Assembly: GCF_014646295.1 (NCBI RefSeq)
Contig: NZ_BMNE01000012.1
Coordinates: 1 to 64,000 of the forward strand
From: Nocardia rhizosphaerihabitans
GTDB taxonomy: Bacteria; Actinomycetota; Actinomycetes; Mycobacteriales; Mycobacteriaceae
Reading direction: 5' to 3'
DNA length: 64,000 nt
Position numbers and translations under genes: made by a program
Part shown: piece after piece, positions 1 to 7,502 of the stretch
Position numbering within the stretch: the first letter of the stretch is position 1
Layout: the number at the start of each line of letters is the position of its first letter
The notes under the pieces: model-generated
What the model was told of the DNA's origin: nothing
Database searches by the model: none
What the model saw: the letters and a program-made list of their open reading frames with translations, nothing else

Positions 1-116
1 TCCGCGCCGACTACCGCAACGGGGTACTTCGCCTGTCGATCCCGGTCGCGGAGAAGGCCAAGCCGCGCAAGATCGAGATCGCCCGCGACAGCGAACGCCA
101 GGCCATCAACGCCTGA
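1..116 (+). CDS. Hsp20/alpha-crystallin small heat-shock protein, 3' end only
   Basis: Only the last 37-38 codons lie in the window, in the frame of position 3, ending at TGA 114-116. The readable C-terminus contains the pattern NGVLRLSIPVAEKAKPRKIE, typical of the last beta strand of the alpha-crystallin domain followed by a short basic extension. Family members are ATP-independent holdase chaperones that bind unfolding proteins in the cytoplasm. A MerR-type regulator lies about 700 bp downstream, which would suit a stress locus, but the two are separated by small ORFs and a terminator. The start and most of the domain are outside the window. Confidence 0.75.
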   Translation, partial: RADYRNGVLRLSIPVAEKAKPRKIEIARDSERQAINA

Positions 117-192
117 CCCGCGGGCCGGCCGGGCCGATCGGCCCGGCCGCCGGCCACACATCCTGCCCGACAGCCGTTTCGAGGAGGATCCG

Positions 193-408
193 ATGACCGT
201 CTTACCGACCGCCGCCGAGGCTGATCGCGCCGAGCAGGAGACCTTCGTCTTCGACTCCGACCGCGACCTCGGCCTGAACGTCACCGCGGTGCACGCCGAC
301 GAGTCCGAGCACGGCATCGACACCGCAGACCTCGCCGACCGTATCGACCAAGCATGGAGCGTTCCCTATGCCGACGACGATGACGACCTCTCCTGCCTCG
401 CCTACTGA
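193..408 (+). CDS. small acidic protein of unknown function (71 aa)
   Basis: An ATG preceded by a strong purine-rich ribosome-binding site (GAGGAGG, about 180-187) opens a 71-codon ORF 76 bp after the Hsp20 gene, so the two are probably cotranscribed. The product is strongly acidic, with a run of five Asp (DDDDD) just before the C-terminal LSCLAY. It has no membrane segment or signal peptide. I do not recognise the family. The single Cys near the end and the Asp run could suggest metal binding or a modified peptide, but nothing nearby looks like a maturase, so that is speculation. Start choice is secure because of the ribosome-binding site. Confidence 0.6.
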   Translation: MTVLPTAAEADRAEQETFVFDSDRDLGLNVTAVHADESEHGIDTADLADRIDQAWSVPYADDDDDLSCLAY

Positions 409-421
409 CCGGCACCCGGCT

Positions 422-544
422 GTGACCGGCGAGCCGACCGTGGTCCGCTGGCCCGAACCCAGTCCCCTCGACACGTGGTGGACCGAGGTCATGGACGGTG
501 TGCCCCCCTGCGGCGCCCGGCGCCGTCTTCGACGGATGGAGTAA
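422..544 (+). CDS. possible small ORF (40 aa)
   Basis: GTG at 422 opens a 40-codon frame 13 nt after the 71-aa gene. The product has a Trp-rich middle (RWPEPSPLDTWWTEVMDGV) and a very basic C-terminus (RRRLRRME). The spacing would allow translational coupling with the preceding acidic ORF, and the opposite charges are suggestive. There is no convincing ribosome-binding site, and I do not recognise the sequence. It may be chance coding in high-GC DNA. Confidence 0.25.
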   Translation: MTGEPTVVRWPEPSPLDTWWTEVMDGVPPCGARRRLRRME

Positions 545-561
545 ATCTGTCGTGGCGGGTG

Positions 562-590
562 TAGACATTCTCGACGGCTGGGTATACAGT
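562..590 (+). promoter_or_regulatory. putative sigma-A-type promoter
   Basis: TAGACA (562-567) and TACAGT (585-590) are separated by 17 bp, a plausible -35/-10 pair about 40 bp upstream of the small ORF at 632. An overlapping TATACA (583-588) is an alternative -10. Together with the hairpin at 747-777 this would define a short transcription unit. Confidence 0.4.
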
Positions 591-631
591 CACTGTCGAT
601 CGATCCGGTAGGACCGACAATCCAGGAGGTG

Positions 632-715
632 GTGGTCACTGAGCAGTCATTTACCAGTCCCGCATCCCGGGAGTTGTCGGATGCGGTGTCTCAGATCGGC
701 CCTCGCGGCCGGTGA
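632..715 (+). CDS. small ORF or leader peptide (27 aa)
   Basis: GTG codons at 629/632 follow an excellent ribosome-binding site (AGGAGG, 624-629). The 632 frame runs 27 codons to TGA 713-715 and includes TEQSFTSPASRELSDAVSQI and GPRGR. A good-looking promoter lies about 40 bp upstream and a strong terminator hairpin 31 bp downstream, so this is a self-contained mini-gene or a leader ahead of the MerR gene. Its TGA overlaps a GTG at 712 that opens the MerR reading frame. No run of one amino acid marks it as a classical attenuator. I do not recognise the peptide. Confidence 0.4.
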   Translation: MVTEQSFTSPASRELSDAVSQIGPRGR

Positions 716-746
716 AAGCAGTTGAATCAATCCCTCAGTCGAAATC

Positions 747-777
747 AAGGCCCCGGCGCCCAGTGCGCCGGGGCCTT
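747..777 (+). terminator. intrinsic terminator-like hairpin
   Basis: AAGGCCCCGGCGC (747-759) pairs perfectly with GCGCCGGGGCCTT (765-777) around a 5-nt loop, with a short T-poor tail. It lies after the 27-codon ORF and just before the MerR start, so it either ends the small transcript or attenuates read-through into the regulator. Confidence 0.6.
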
Positions 778-801
778 CCGGCGTTGAATCCGAGAGGTCT
801 C

Positions 802-1152
802 GTGCAGCACCCGAACATCGATCCCGCCGACGGCCTCAGCGCCGCGGACAAGCTCGACGACGACGATTACCCCGCCTACAGCATGGGGCGCGCCGCGGAG
901 ATACTCGGCGTCACCCAAGCGTTTCTGCGCGGCCTCGACGCCGCGCGGCTGCTGACCCCGCAGCGCTCGGCGGGTGGGCACCGCCGCTACTCGCGCTACC
1001 AGCTGCGGATCGCCGCGCGCGTGCGCGAACTCGTCGACGCGGGCAACGCGCTCGAGGCCTCGTGCCGCATCGTGATCCTGGAAGATCAGCTCGCCGAGGC
1101 CCAGCGCATCAACACCGCCCTGCAGCGCGAACTCGACCACCGCGGCGACTGA
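802..1152 (+). CDS. MerR-type HTH transcriptional regulator (116 aa)
   Basis: The central part reads YSMGRAAEILGVTQAFLRGL followed by LLTPQRSAGGHRRYSRYQL, the winged helix-turn-helix plus wing of the MerR superfamily, with the family's GGHRRY motif. It ends in a C-terminal coiled-coil-like helix. There is no cysteine-rich or ligand-binding domain, so it resembles the short HspR-like branch. GTG 802 was chosen because GAGAGG lies 4 nt upstream and the frame further upstream runs through a terminator hairpin. An in-frame GTG at 712 would add 30 residues and is less likely. The nearby Hsp20 gene makes stress regulation a reasonable guess. The gene converges with the ABC ATPase at 1193. Confidence 0.75.
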   Translation: MQHPNIDPADGLSAADKLDDDDYPAYSMGRAAEILGVTQAFLRGLDAARLLTPQRSAGGHRRYSRYQLRIAARVRELVDAGNALEASCRIVILEDQLAEAQRINTALQRELDHRGD

Positions 1153-1192
1153 ACCGGCCGGAATCCGACCGGCTCGCCCCGGCCCGCGCCGC

Positions 1193-2275
1193 TCAGCGCA
1201 GCCGGCGGCCGTCCTGCGCGCCGAAGAAGTACACGTGCTCAGGATCGACGGTCAGCCGCAGCAGCTCGCCCTTGGCCGGCGGATTACGCCAATCCACCCG
1301 CGCCACAATCGTTTCCCCGGTCTGCCCGTTCGGGCCGTCGGAGGCCGCGCGACCGTAGACGTAGGCGTCGGAGCCGAGCTCCTCGACCACGTCGACCTCC
1401 ATCCGCAGACCGCCGTCGCCCACCTCGAGGTGCTCCGGCCGGATACCGAGCACGACCGTGCCCGCACCCGCGTCGGCCACCGCGCGCGGCACCGGCACCG
1501 GGTAGCCACCGATGGTGACGGCGCCGTCGGCGACGGGCAGCGTGAACAGGTTCATCGCGGGCGAGCCCATGAACCCGGCGACGAACATGTTCGCCGGATC
1601 GCGGTAGAGGTCACGCGGGGACGCGCACTGCTGCAGCAGCCCGTCCTTGAGCACGGCGACGCGATCACCCATCGTCATCGCCTCGACCTGGTCGTGGGTG
1701 ACGTAGACGGTGGTGGTGCCGAGCCTGCGCTGCAGTTGGGCGATCTGGGTGCGGGTCTGCACGCGCAGCTTGGCATCGAGGTTCGACAGCGGCTCGTCCA
1801 TCAGGAACACCTGCGGCTGGCGCACGATCGCGCGGCCCATCGCCACGCGCTGACGCTGACCGCCCGAGAGCGCCTTGGGCTTGCGGTCCAGGTACTGCTC
1901 GAGGTCGAGCAGCTTGGCCGCGGCCAGCACCCGCTCGTCGCGTTCGGCCTTGGACACCTTGGCCAGCTTCAGCGCGAAGCCCATGTTCTCCGCGACCGAC
2001 ATGTGCGGGTAGAGCGCGTAGTTCTGGAACACCATCGCGATATCGCGATCCTTGGGCTCGGCATGGGTGACGTCGTTGTCGCCGATCAGGATGCGTCCGC
2101 CGTTGACCTCTTCGAGGCCGGCGAGCATCCGCAGCGAGGTGGACTTGCCGCAACCGGAGGGGCCGACGAGGACCAGGAATTCGCCGTCGGCGATCTCCAG
2201 ATCCAGTGCGTCGACGGCCGGTGTTGTCGCACCGGCGTAAAGCCTGGTGGCGCGGTCGAAGGTCACGGTAGCCAT
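1193..2275 (-). CDS. sugar-type ABC transporter ATP-binding protein (UgpC/SugC/MsiK family)
   Basis: The 360-residue product has every ABC signature in order: Walker A GPSGCGKST, Q-loop (MVFQNYALYPHMSV), signature LSGGQRQRVAMGRA, Walker B VFLMDEPLSNLDAKLR and the switch His (VYVTHDQVEAM). A C-terminal TOBE region (VVLGIRPEHLEV) follows. This length and layout fit the CUT1 carbohydrate ATPases that energise sugar or glycerophosphodiester uptake. No permease or binding-protein gene adjoins it, so it may be a stand-alone MsiK-like ATPase serving several importers. The ATG at 2275 is used because MATVTF begins the conserved domain; the frame stays open for 329 further codons upstream without homology. 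Confidence 0.9.
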   Translation of the reverse strand: MATVTFDRATRLYAGATTPAVDALDLEIADGEFLVLVGPSGCGKSTSLRMLAGLEEVNGGRILIGDNDVTHAEPKDRDIAMVFQNYALYPHMSVAENMGFALKLAKVSKAERDERVLAAAKLLDLEQYLDRKPKALSGGQRQRVAMGRAIVRQPQVFLMDEPLSNLDAKLRVQTRTQIAQLQRRLGTTTVYVTHDQVEAMTMGDRVAVLKDGLLQQCASPRDLYRDPANMFVAGFMGSPAMNLFTLPVADGAVTIGGYPVPVPRAVADAGAGTVVLGIRPEHLEVGDGGLRMEVDVVEELGSDAYVYGRAASDGPNGQTGETIVARVDWRNPPAKGELLRLTVDPEHVYFFGAQDGRRLR

Positions 2276-2419
2276 GCGTAGATCAACATCCCATCCCGGC
2301 AGGAACGTGCCGGACGATCCGAGTACAGGGTCGCAGGGATCGTAGCGGCCGCCGGGAGGCGGCGCCGGATTCCGGGTAGCCTCGGTCGCGGAGCCAACCC
2401 GAGTGCGGAGGAGCACGGT

Positions 2420-3214
2420 ATGAGTCGTCCAGTTCGTATCGGAGTCCAGCTTCAGCCACAGCACGCGCCCGAGTACGCGCTCATCCGCGACGCGGTGTTG
2501 CGTGCCGAGGACGCCGGCGTCGACATCGTCTTCAACTGGGACCATTTCTTCCCGCTCACCGGCGACCCGGTCGGCGCGCATTTCGAATGCTGGACGATGC
2601 TCGGCGCCTGGGCCGAACAGACCGAGCGGGTCGAGATCGGCGCGCTGGTCACCGGCGGCGGCTACCGCAATCCCGATCTGCTCGCCGATATGGCCCGCAC
2701 CGTCGACCACATCAGCGACGGCAGGCTCATCCTCAGCATCGGCGCGGGCTGGTTCCAGCACGACTACGACGAATACGGCTACGAGTTCGGCACACCGGGC
2801 ACCCGGCTGAACCTGCTGAAGGACAGTCTGCCCCGGATCAAAGCCAGGCTCGCGAAGCTGAATCCGGCGCCGACCAGGGAGATCCCGATCCTCATCGGCG
2901 GTGGCGGCGAGCGCAAGACGCTGCGGCTGGTCGCCGAGTACGCCGACATCTGGCATTCCTTCGCCGATCTCGACGCCCTGGCGCACAAGAACAAGGTCCT
3001 TGCCGAGCACGCGGCGGCCGCCGGCGCCGACGCGTCGCGAATCGAACGGTCGGTGCCGTGGCCGGGCCGGGCGAAAGCTGACGCGTTGCACACGGCCGGC
3101 GTCACCCTGTTCACCGTGGGCGTTTCCGGTCCCGACTACGACCTCACCACGGTCGAGCAGGCGATCGAGTGGCGCGACGACGTGAACCCCGAGCCGCTCG
3201 AAGGACTCGCCTGA
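2420..3214 (+). CDS. LLM-class F420-dependent oxidoreductase (264 aa)
   Basis: The N-terminus (RIGVQLQPQHAPEYALIRDA) and the segments IVFNWDHFFPL and DRTVDHISDGRLILSIGAGW-like text (MARTVDHISDGR) fit the luciferase-like TIM-barrel monooxygenases that use reduced F420 or FMN. The C-terminal PILIGGGGERKTLRLVAEYA is the usual cofactor-phosphate region. At 264 residues it is at the short end of the family. A TAGCCT -10 box at 2377-2382 and a GAGGAGCA ribosome-binding site precede the ATG. It diverges from the ABC ATPase. The substrate cannot be told from sequence. Confidence 0.85.
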   Translation: MSRPVRIGVQLQPQHAPEYALIRDAVLRAEDAGVDIVFNWDHFFPLTGDPVGAHFECWTMLGAWAEQTERVEIGALVTGGGYRNPDLLADMARTVDHISDGRLILSIGAGWFQHDYDEYGYEFGTPGTRLNLLKDSLPRIKARLAKLNPAPTREIPILIGGGGERKTLRLVAEYADIWHSFADLDALAHKNKVLAEHAAAAGADASRIERSVPWPGRAKADALHTAGVTLFTVGVSGPDYDLTTVEQAIEWRDDVNPEPLEGLA

Positions 3215-3271
3215 CCAGGTGATCCGCGTCGCCACCAGGCACGCGTAACCGTCGCTGCGCAAGCTAACGGC

Positions 3272-3277
3272 TAGGGT
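3272..3277 (+). promoter_or_regulatory. -10 box of a near-leaderless promoter
   Basis: TAGGGT ends 8 nt before the ATG at 3286, too close for a Shine-Dalgarno leader, so the amino-acid transporter mRNA probably starts at or within 1-2 nt of its start codon. Confidence 0.45.
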
Positions 3278-3285
3278 TTATCGCC

Positions 3286-5079
3286 ATGGCTGGTGTGCGT
3301 GCTGTGCGAACCCGGGCGCGGATCGCCGCGTTGTTGCTGCTCGTCGGCGTGGCCGCGACCGGGTGTGGTGGCGGGGACAGCGAGACGGCGCCGCGGGATC
3401 TGTGTTCCCCGCCGGGCCAGAGCGCCGCCTCGGCGGCGCCGAACAACCTCGCCTCCTCGGAGACCGCGGGCACCGACCGGTACACGACGCAGACCACCGC
3501 CCCGATCGAGTCGATCGACACGAGCAAGCTCGGCCTGCTCACCCCGGGCACGCTGAGCGTCGGCACGCTGTCGGACGCGCCGCCGAGCATCTGCGTGAAC
3601 GGGCAGGGCTCGTTCACCGGTTTCGACAACGAGCTGCTGAAGGCGATCGCGGCCAAACTCGGCCTGCGGGTCGAGTTCTCGGGCACCGAGTTCGCCGGTC
3701 TGCTCGCGCAGGTGTCGGGCAAGCGGTTCGATGTCGGCTCGTCCAACATCACGACCACCGATGCCCGCCGCGAGCTGGTCGGCTTCACCAACGGCTACGA
3801 CTTCGGCTATTTCTCGCTGGTGGTGCCGCAGGGCAGCGCCATCAAGGGCTTCGGCGACCTGAACGCCGGCACCCGCATCGCGGTCGTGCAGGGCACGGTG
3901 CAGGACGAGTTCGTGGTGAACCAGCTGCGGCTGGACCCGGTGAAGTTCCCCGACTACAACACCGCTTACGCGAACCTGAAGTCCGGTCAGGTCGATGCCT
4001 GGGTCGCGCCGTCGGCGCAGGCCGAGGGCGCGATCAAGCCCGGTGACGGAATCGTGGTGTCGGAGAACACCTTCAGCCTGGACAACTTCGTCGGCTACGC
4101 CGTCGCCAAGAACAACCAGCCGCTCATCGACGCGCTGAACTCCGGTCTGGACGCGGTGATCGCCGACGGCACCTACGCCAGTCTCTACGCCGACTGGGTG
4201 CCGCGCGAACTGCCACCCGGCTGGAAGCCCGGCTCCAAAGCCGCACCCGCGCCGCAACTTCCGGACTTCGCCGCGATCGCCGCCGAGCAGGGACCCGGCG
4301 AGACCGAACAGGCGACGCAGAAGTCGACCATCGAACAGTTGAAGGACACGTTCTTCGACTGGTCGTTGTACCGCAAGGCCTTTCCCGACCTGATCAAGAC
4401 GGGCTTGCCGAATACGCTGATCCTGGCGGTGGTCTCGGGCGTCCTCGGCACCGTGCTCGGCATGATCCTCGCGGTGATGGGGATCTCCCGCACCCGCTGG
4501 CTGCGCTGGCCCGCCCGCGTCTACACCGATATCTTCCGCGGCCTGCCCGCCGTCGTGATCATCCTGCTGATCGGCCTCGGCATCGGTCCGGTGACCAGGG
4601 GAATCACCGGCGGCAATCCGTACTGGCTCGGCGCGGTCGCGCTGGCGCTGCTCGCGGCCGCCTACATCGGCGAGATCTTCCGCTCCGGTATCCAATCAGT
4701 CGAACCGGGCCAGCTCGAGGCCGCGCGCGCCATCGGTTTCGGCTACCGCCAGGCGATGACGCTGGTGGTGATCCCGCAGGGTGTGCGCCGGGTGCTGCCC
4801 GCGCTGATGAACCAGTTCATCGCGCTGATCAAGGACTCCTCGCTGATCTATTTCCTCGGCCTGCTCGCCTCCCAGCGGGAACTGTTCGCCGTCGGCCGCG
4901 ACCTCAACGCCCAGACCGGCAACCTGTCCCCGCTGGTCGCGGCGGGCCTGATGTACCTGGTGCTGACCATCCCGCTCACCCACCTGGTGAACTACATCGA
5001 CGGCCGGATGCGCACCGGAAAACCGACGCCCGCCGACCCGATCGAGCAGGCCGTCATCACGGAAGGACGCGGCGCATGA
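3286..5079 (+). CDS. polar amino-acid ABC transporter, fused substrate-binding lipoprotein and permease
   Basis: A lipoprotein signal (hydrophobic LLLLVGVAATGC, lipobox Cys at about residue 27) leads into a family-3 binding domain (LGLLTPGTLSVGTLSDAPP, GFDNELLKAIAAKLGL, about residues 80-310). After a linker of about 50 residues comes an amino-acid permease domain of the HisMQ/GlnP type (about 360-590), with the EAA loop readable as GQLEAARAIGFGYRQAM and VVIPQGVRRVLPALMNQFI. Fused binding-permease proteins are known from GlnP-type importers. Here the binding domain would be outside, tethered by lipid and by the first TM helix. The gene is coupled through a 25-codon ORF to the ATPase at 5150. 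Confidence 0.9.
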   Translation: MAGVRAVRTRARIAALLLLVGVAATGCGGGDSETAPRDLCSPPGQSAASAAPNNLASSETAGTDRYTTQTTAPIESIDTSKLGLLTPGTLSVGTLSDAPPSICVNGQGSFTGFDNELLKAIAAKLGLRVEFSGTEFAGLLAQVSGKRFDVGSSNITTTDARRELVGFTNGYDFGYFSLVVPQGSAIKGFGDLNAGTRIAVVQGTVQDEFVVNQLRLDPVKFPDYNTAYANLKSGQVDAWVAPSAQAEGAIKPGDGIVVSENTFSLDNFVGYAVAKNNQPLIDALNSGLDAVIADGTYASLYADWVPRELPPGWKPGSKAAPAPQLPDFAAIAAEQGPGETEQATQKSTIEQLKDTFFDWSLYRKAFPDLIKTGLPNTLILAVVSGVLGTVLGMILAVMGISRTRWLRWPARVYTDIFRGLPAVVIILLIGLGIGPVTRGITGGNPYWLGAVALALLAAAYIGEIFRSGIQSVEPGQLEAARAIGFGYRQAMTLVVIPQGVRRVLPALMNQFIALIKDSSLIYFLGLLASQRELFAVGRDLNAQTGNLSPLVAAGLMYLVLTIPLTHLVNYIDGRMRTGKPTPADPIEQAVITEGRGA

Positions 5080-5153
5080 TCGGTCAGCGCCCGGAGGAGG
5101 CAGCTCGCGTAACCACGCAGGGCGCCCGAGCATGCGAAGGAGTCACAGCGTGA
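5076..5153 (+). CDS. repeated 25-aa small ORF, copy A, coupling permease and ATPase genes
   Basis: ATG at 5076 overlaps the permease stop (ATGA), and the ORF's TGA at 5151-5153 overlaps the ATPase start (GTGA). The peptide begins MIGQRPEEAARVTTQGARA and ends CEGVTA. A ribosome-binding site (GGAAGGA, 5061-5067) precedes it, and AAGGAG near its own end serves the next gene. A second copy at 38980-39057 has the same length and the same overlap with an unrelated gene. About 67 of 78 bases match, including identical blocks of 20 nt at the start and 27 nt in the centre (5109-5135). Conservation at silent positions suggests a function in RNA or DNA as well as, or instead of, the peptide. Confidence 0.65.
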   Translation: MIGQRPEEAARVTTQGARACEGVTA

Positions 5154-5875
5154 GTGCATCGCTGACCGGCACCGGTCTGAACCTGACGCTGGGCAACAAC
5201 CACATCCTGCGCGGTGTCGACATCCACGTCGAGGCCGGGCACGCGACGACCGTCATCGGCCCGTCCGGCTCGGGCAAGTCGACGTTGCTGCGCGTGCTCA
5301 ACCGCCTGCACGAGCCCGACTCCGGTGACGTGCTGCTCGACGGCAAGTCGGTGCTGCGCGAGGACCCCGACAAGCTGCGTCAGCGCATCGGCATGGTGTT
5401 CCAGCACTTCAACCTGTTCCCGCACAAGACCGTGGCCGACAACGTCGCGCTCGGCCCGCGCAAGCTGCGCGGCCTGTCCGCCGAGCAGGCACGGGCGCTG
5501 GCGCTGGAACAGCTCGAGATCGTCGGCCTGGCAGGCAAGGCCGACGCCAGGCCCGCCGCGCTGTCGGGCGGCCAGCAGCAGCGCGTCGCCATCGCCCGCG
5601 CGCTCGCCATGAAGCCGGAGCTGATGTTCTTCGACGAGGCCACGTCGGCGCTCGACCCGGAACTGGTCAAGGGCGTGCTCGCGCTGATGGCCGATCTCGC
5701 CTCGGGCGGCATGTCGATGATCGTGGTGACCCACGAGATGGGCTTCGCCCGCAGCGTCTCCGACAGCGTCGTGTTCATGGATCAGGGCGTCGTGGTGGAG
5801 ACCGGCACACCCGACGCGCTGTTCGACGACGCCAAGACCCCGCGACTGCGCCGCTTCCTCGATCAGGTCCTCTGA
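5150..5875 (+). CDS. polar amino-acid ABC transporter ATP-binding protein (241 aa)
   Basis: Walker A GPSGSGKSTLLRVLNRL, Q-loop MVFQHFNLFPHKTV, signature LSGGQQQRVAIARALAM, Walker B LMFFDEATSALDPELV and switch MIVVTHEMGFARSV are all present, the classic GlnQ/HisP pattern. It pairs with the fused binding-permease protein upstream to form a complete amino-acid importer. The GTG at 5150 was chosen over the in-frame ATG at 5132 because AAGGAG sits 7 nt upstream of it and it overlaps the stop of the 25-codon ORF. The substrate is probably a polar amino acid such as Gln or Glu, but this is not resolved. Confidence 0.92.
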   Translation: MSASLTGTGLNLTLGNNHILRGVDIHVEAGHATTVIGPSGSGKSTLLRVLNRLHEPDSGDVLLDGKSVLREDPDKLRQRIGMVFQHFNLFPHKTVADNVALGPRKLRGLSAEQARALALEQLEIVGLAGKADARPAALSGGQQQRVAIARALAMKPELMFFDEATSALDPELVKGVLALMADLASGGMSMIVVTHEMGFARSVSDSVVFMDQGVVVETGTPDALFDDAKTPRLRRFLDQVL

Positions 5876-5980
5876 CCAGGTCTTCCGGCCGGTCGGCGAG
5901 GTCGCAGCAACGCATGCGCAACTGCTAATGTCGGACGTGTTCCAGCTGCAATCGACCGGTACGAGTACAGGGAGATCCGC

Positions 5981-6280
5981 ATGACAACGGCACACGTAGA
6001 GCACCCCGAACACACCCACGTCCACGGCCCCACCTGCGGCCATGTCGCCGTCCCGCACGGCGACCACGTCGACTACGTCCACGACGGCCACCTGCACCGT
6101 GAACACGCGGGCCACTTCGACGAGTGCGAGGCCTCGGCACACGTCGAGCACACCGCCGCGCACGACCACGTCCACGGCCCCGGCTGCGGCCATGTCGCGG
6201 TCCCGCACGGCGACCACGTCGACTACATCCACGACGGCCACCGCCACGCGGCGCACGACGGTCACTACGACGAACACTGA
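5981..6280 (+). CDS. histidine-rich, probably metal-binding protein with an internal duplication (99 aa)
   Basis: The protein consists of two tandem copies of a roughly 45-residue unit. Each contains HVHGP(T/G)CGHVAVPHGDHV followed by DY(V/I)HDGH and a final H-rich tail. There are about 30 His and three Cys in 99 residues, with no signal peptide or TM segment. Such density suggests buffering of Zn, Ni or Cu in the cytoplasm; this is inference. A GGGAG ribosome-binding site precedes the ATG. I found no obvious Zur or CsoR operator in the 100 bp upstream, and no transporter beside it apart from the amino-acid system, which ends about 100 bp away. A terminator follows. Confidence 0.75.
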   Translation: MTTAHVEHPEHTHVHGPTCGHVAVPHGDHVDYVHDGHLHREHAGHFDECEASAHVEHTAAHDHVHGPGCGHVAVPHGDHVDYIHDGHRHAAHDGHYDEH

Positions 6281-6289
6281 CCGGCTGAT

Positions 6290-6319
6290 TCCACCCGGAT
6301 CGCGCGTCCGGGTGGATTT
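6290..6319 (+). terminator. intrinsic terminator after the His-rich gene
   Basis: TCCACCCGGA (6290-6299) pairs with TCCGGGTGGA (6307-6316) and is followed by TTTC. Confidence 0.65.
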
Positions 6320-6433
6320 CGCGTCCCCGCAATACTTCTGGCTCGACGATCGATCATCTGCCCGGATACTCTCTGGAGTGTTCTGGCGGCCAGTGGTATG
6401 TCTGCCGATTCACGAAGTGGAGAGTTTCGGCAG

Positions 6434-7501
6434 ATGGGCACATCAATCAGGCGCGCCATGGCTTTCGGTCTCGCCGGCAGCATGCTGGCGGCCTGCGTCG
6501 CCACCTTCGGCGCGGGCAACGGCCTGGCCGAGGGCCGCGATCCGATCATCGAGTCGAAGAAGCTGCTCGCCTCGCCGACCACGGCCGACGGATCGCACAT
6601 CATCTCCAGCAGGGTCGATGATCGCAATCTGACCATGTTCGTCTTCTCCGCCGCGATGAACAGGGGCATCACGGTGCGGGTGCAGCGTCCCGCCGATGCG
6701 TCGCAACCGCGGCCGGTGCTGTATCTGCTCAACGGCGCGGGCGGTGGCGAGGACCGGGCGACCTGGTGGCAGAACACCGATGTCGGTGACTTCCTCGCTA
6801 CCAAGGACGTCAACGTGGTGATGCCGATCGGCGGCGCCTGGGCGTACTACACCGACTGGCAGCAAGACGACCCGGCGCTGGGTCGCAACAAATGGCGCAC
6901 CTTCCTGCTCGACGAGTTGCCGCCGCTGGTCGATCAGGCCTTGGGCACCAACGGAGTCAACGCCATCGCCGCCAACTCGATGACCGCGACGGCCGTCTTG
7001 CAGCTGGCGGAGGCAAGGCCGGGCTTCTACCAGTCCGTCGCCGGTTACAGCGGCTGCGCGCAGATCGCCGACCCGATCGGCAAGCAGTTCACCAAACTGG
7101 TGGTGGAAACCTACGGCGGCGGCGACGTCCGCAACATGTACGGCGCCGACGACGATCCGGCCTGGGCCGCCAACGACCCGGTCGTGCACGCCGAAAAACT
7201 GCGTGGCACGAGGCTGTTCGTCTCCGACGCTTCCGGCCTGCCGGGTTCGCACGATCGCATCGACGACCCGTACATGATGAACCCGACGCCGTTCGGCCTG
7301 GCGAATCAGCTCGTTGTCGGGGGCATCATCGAAGCCGCGGTCAACTGGTGCACGCGCAATCTCGAGGCCAGGCTGAGCGAGCTGCAGATCCCGGCGACCT
7401 TCGACCGTCAAGCCACCGGCACCCACTCCTGGGGCTACTGGCGCGATGCCTTCTACCGGTCCTGGCCGGTCCTGGCCGCGGGGCTCGGCCTGCCCGAATA
7501 G
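6434..7501 (+). CDS. antigen-85-like mycolyltransferase/esterase, exported (355 aa)
   Basis: A signal peptide (RRAMAFGLAGSMLAACVATF) precedes an alpha/beta-hydrolase domain. PVLYLLNGAGGGEDRATWW and VVMPIGGAWAYYTDW match the antigen-85 fold, the nucleophile elbow reads AANSMTATAV (Ser at about 182), and the C-terminal THSWGYWRD is the conserved His motif. Family enzymes transfer mycolic acids from trehalose monomycolate to arabinogalactan or trehalose at the cell envelope. The elbow lacks the usual Gly before the Ser, a difference from canonical Ag85. ATG 6434 was preferred to 6398 because GGAGAG lies upstream and the signal peptide then begins at once. It converges with the CHAT gene with one base between stops. 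Confidence 0.8.
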   Translation: MGTSIRRAMAFGLAGSMLAACVATFGAGNGLAEGRDPIIESKKLLASPTTADGSHIISSRVDDRNLTMFVFSAAMNRGITVRVQRPADASQPRPVLYLLNGAGGGEDRATWWQNTDVGDFLATKDVNVVMPIGGAWAYYTDWQQDDPALGRNKWRTFLLDELPPLVDQALGTNGVNAIAANSMTATAVLQLAEARPGFYQSVAGYSGCAQIADPIGKQFTKLVVETYGGGDVRNMYGADDDPAWAANDPVVHAEKLRGTRLFVSDASGLPGSHDRIDDPYMMNPTPFGLANQLVVGGIIEAAVNWCTRNLEARLSELQIPATFDRQATGTHSWGYWRDAFYRSWPVLAAGLGLPE

Positions 7502-7502
7502 G

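Noticed and set aside
712..801. 30-codon N-terminal extension of the MerR regulator from GTG 712
   Set aside because: It would run through the perfect terminator hairpin at 747-777 and has no homology-like sequence. GTG 802 has its own ribosome-binding site.
3271..4695. 474-codon minus-strand ORF
   Set aside because: It is antisense to the amino-acid ABC binding-permease gene, and has the Arg/Gly/Asp/His composition of a shadow frame.
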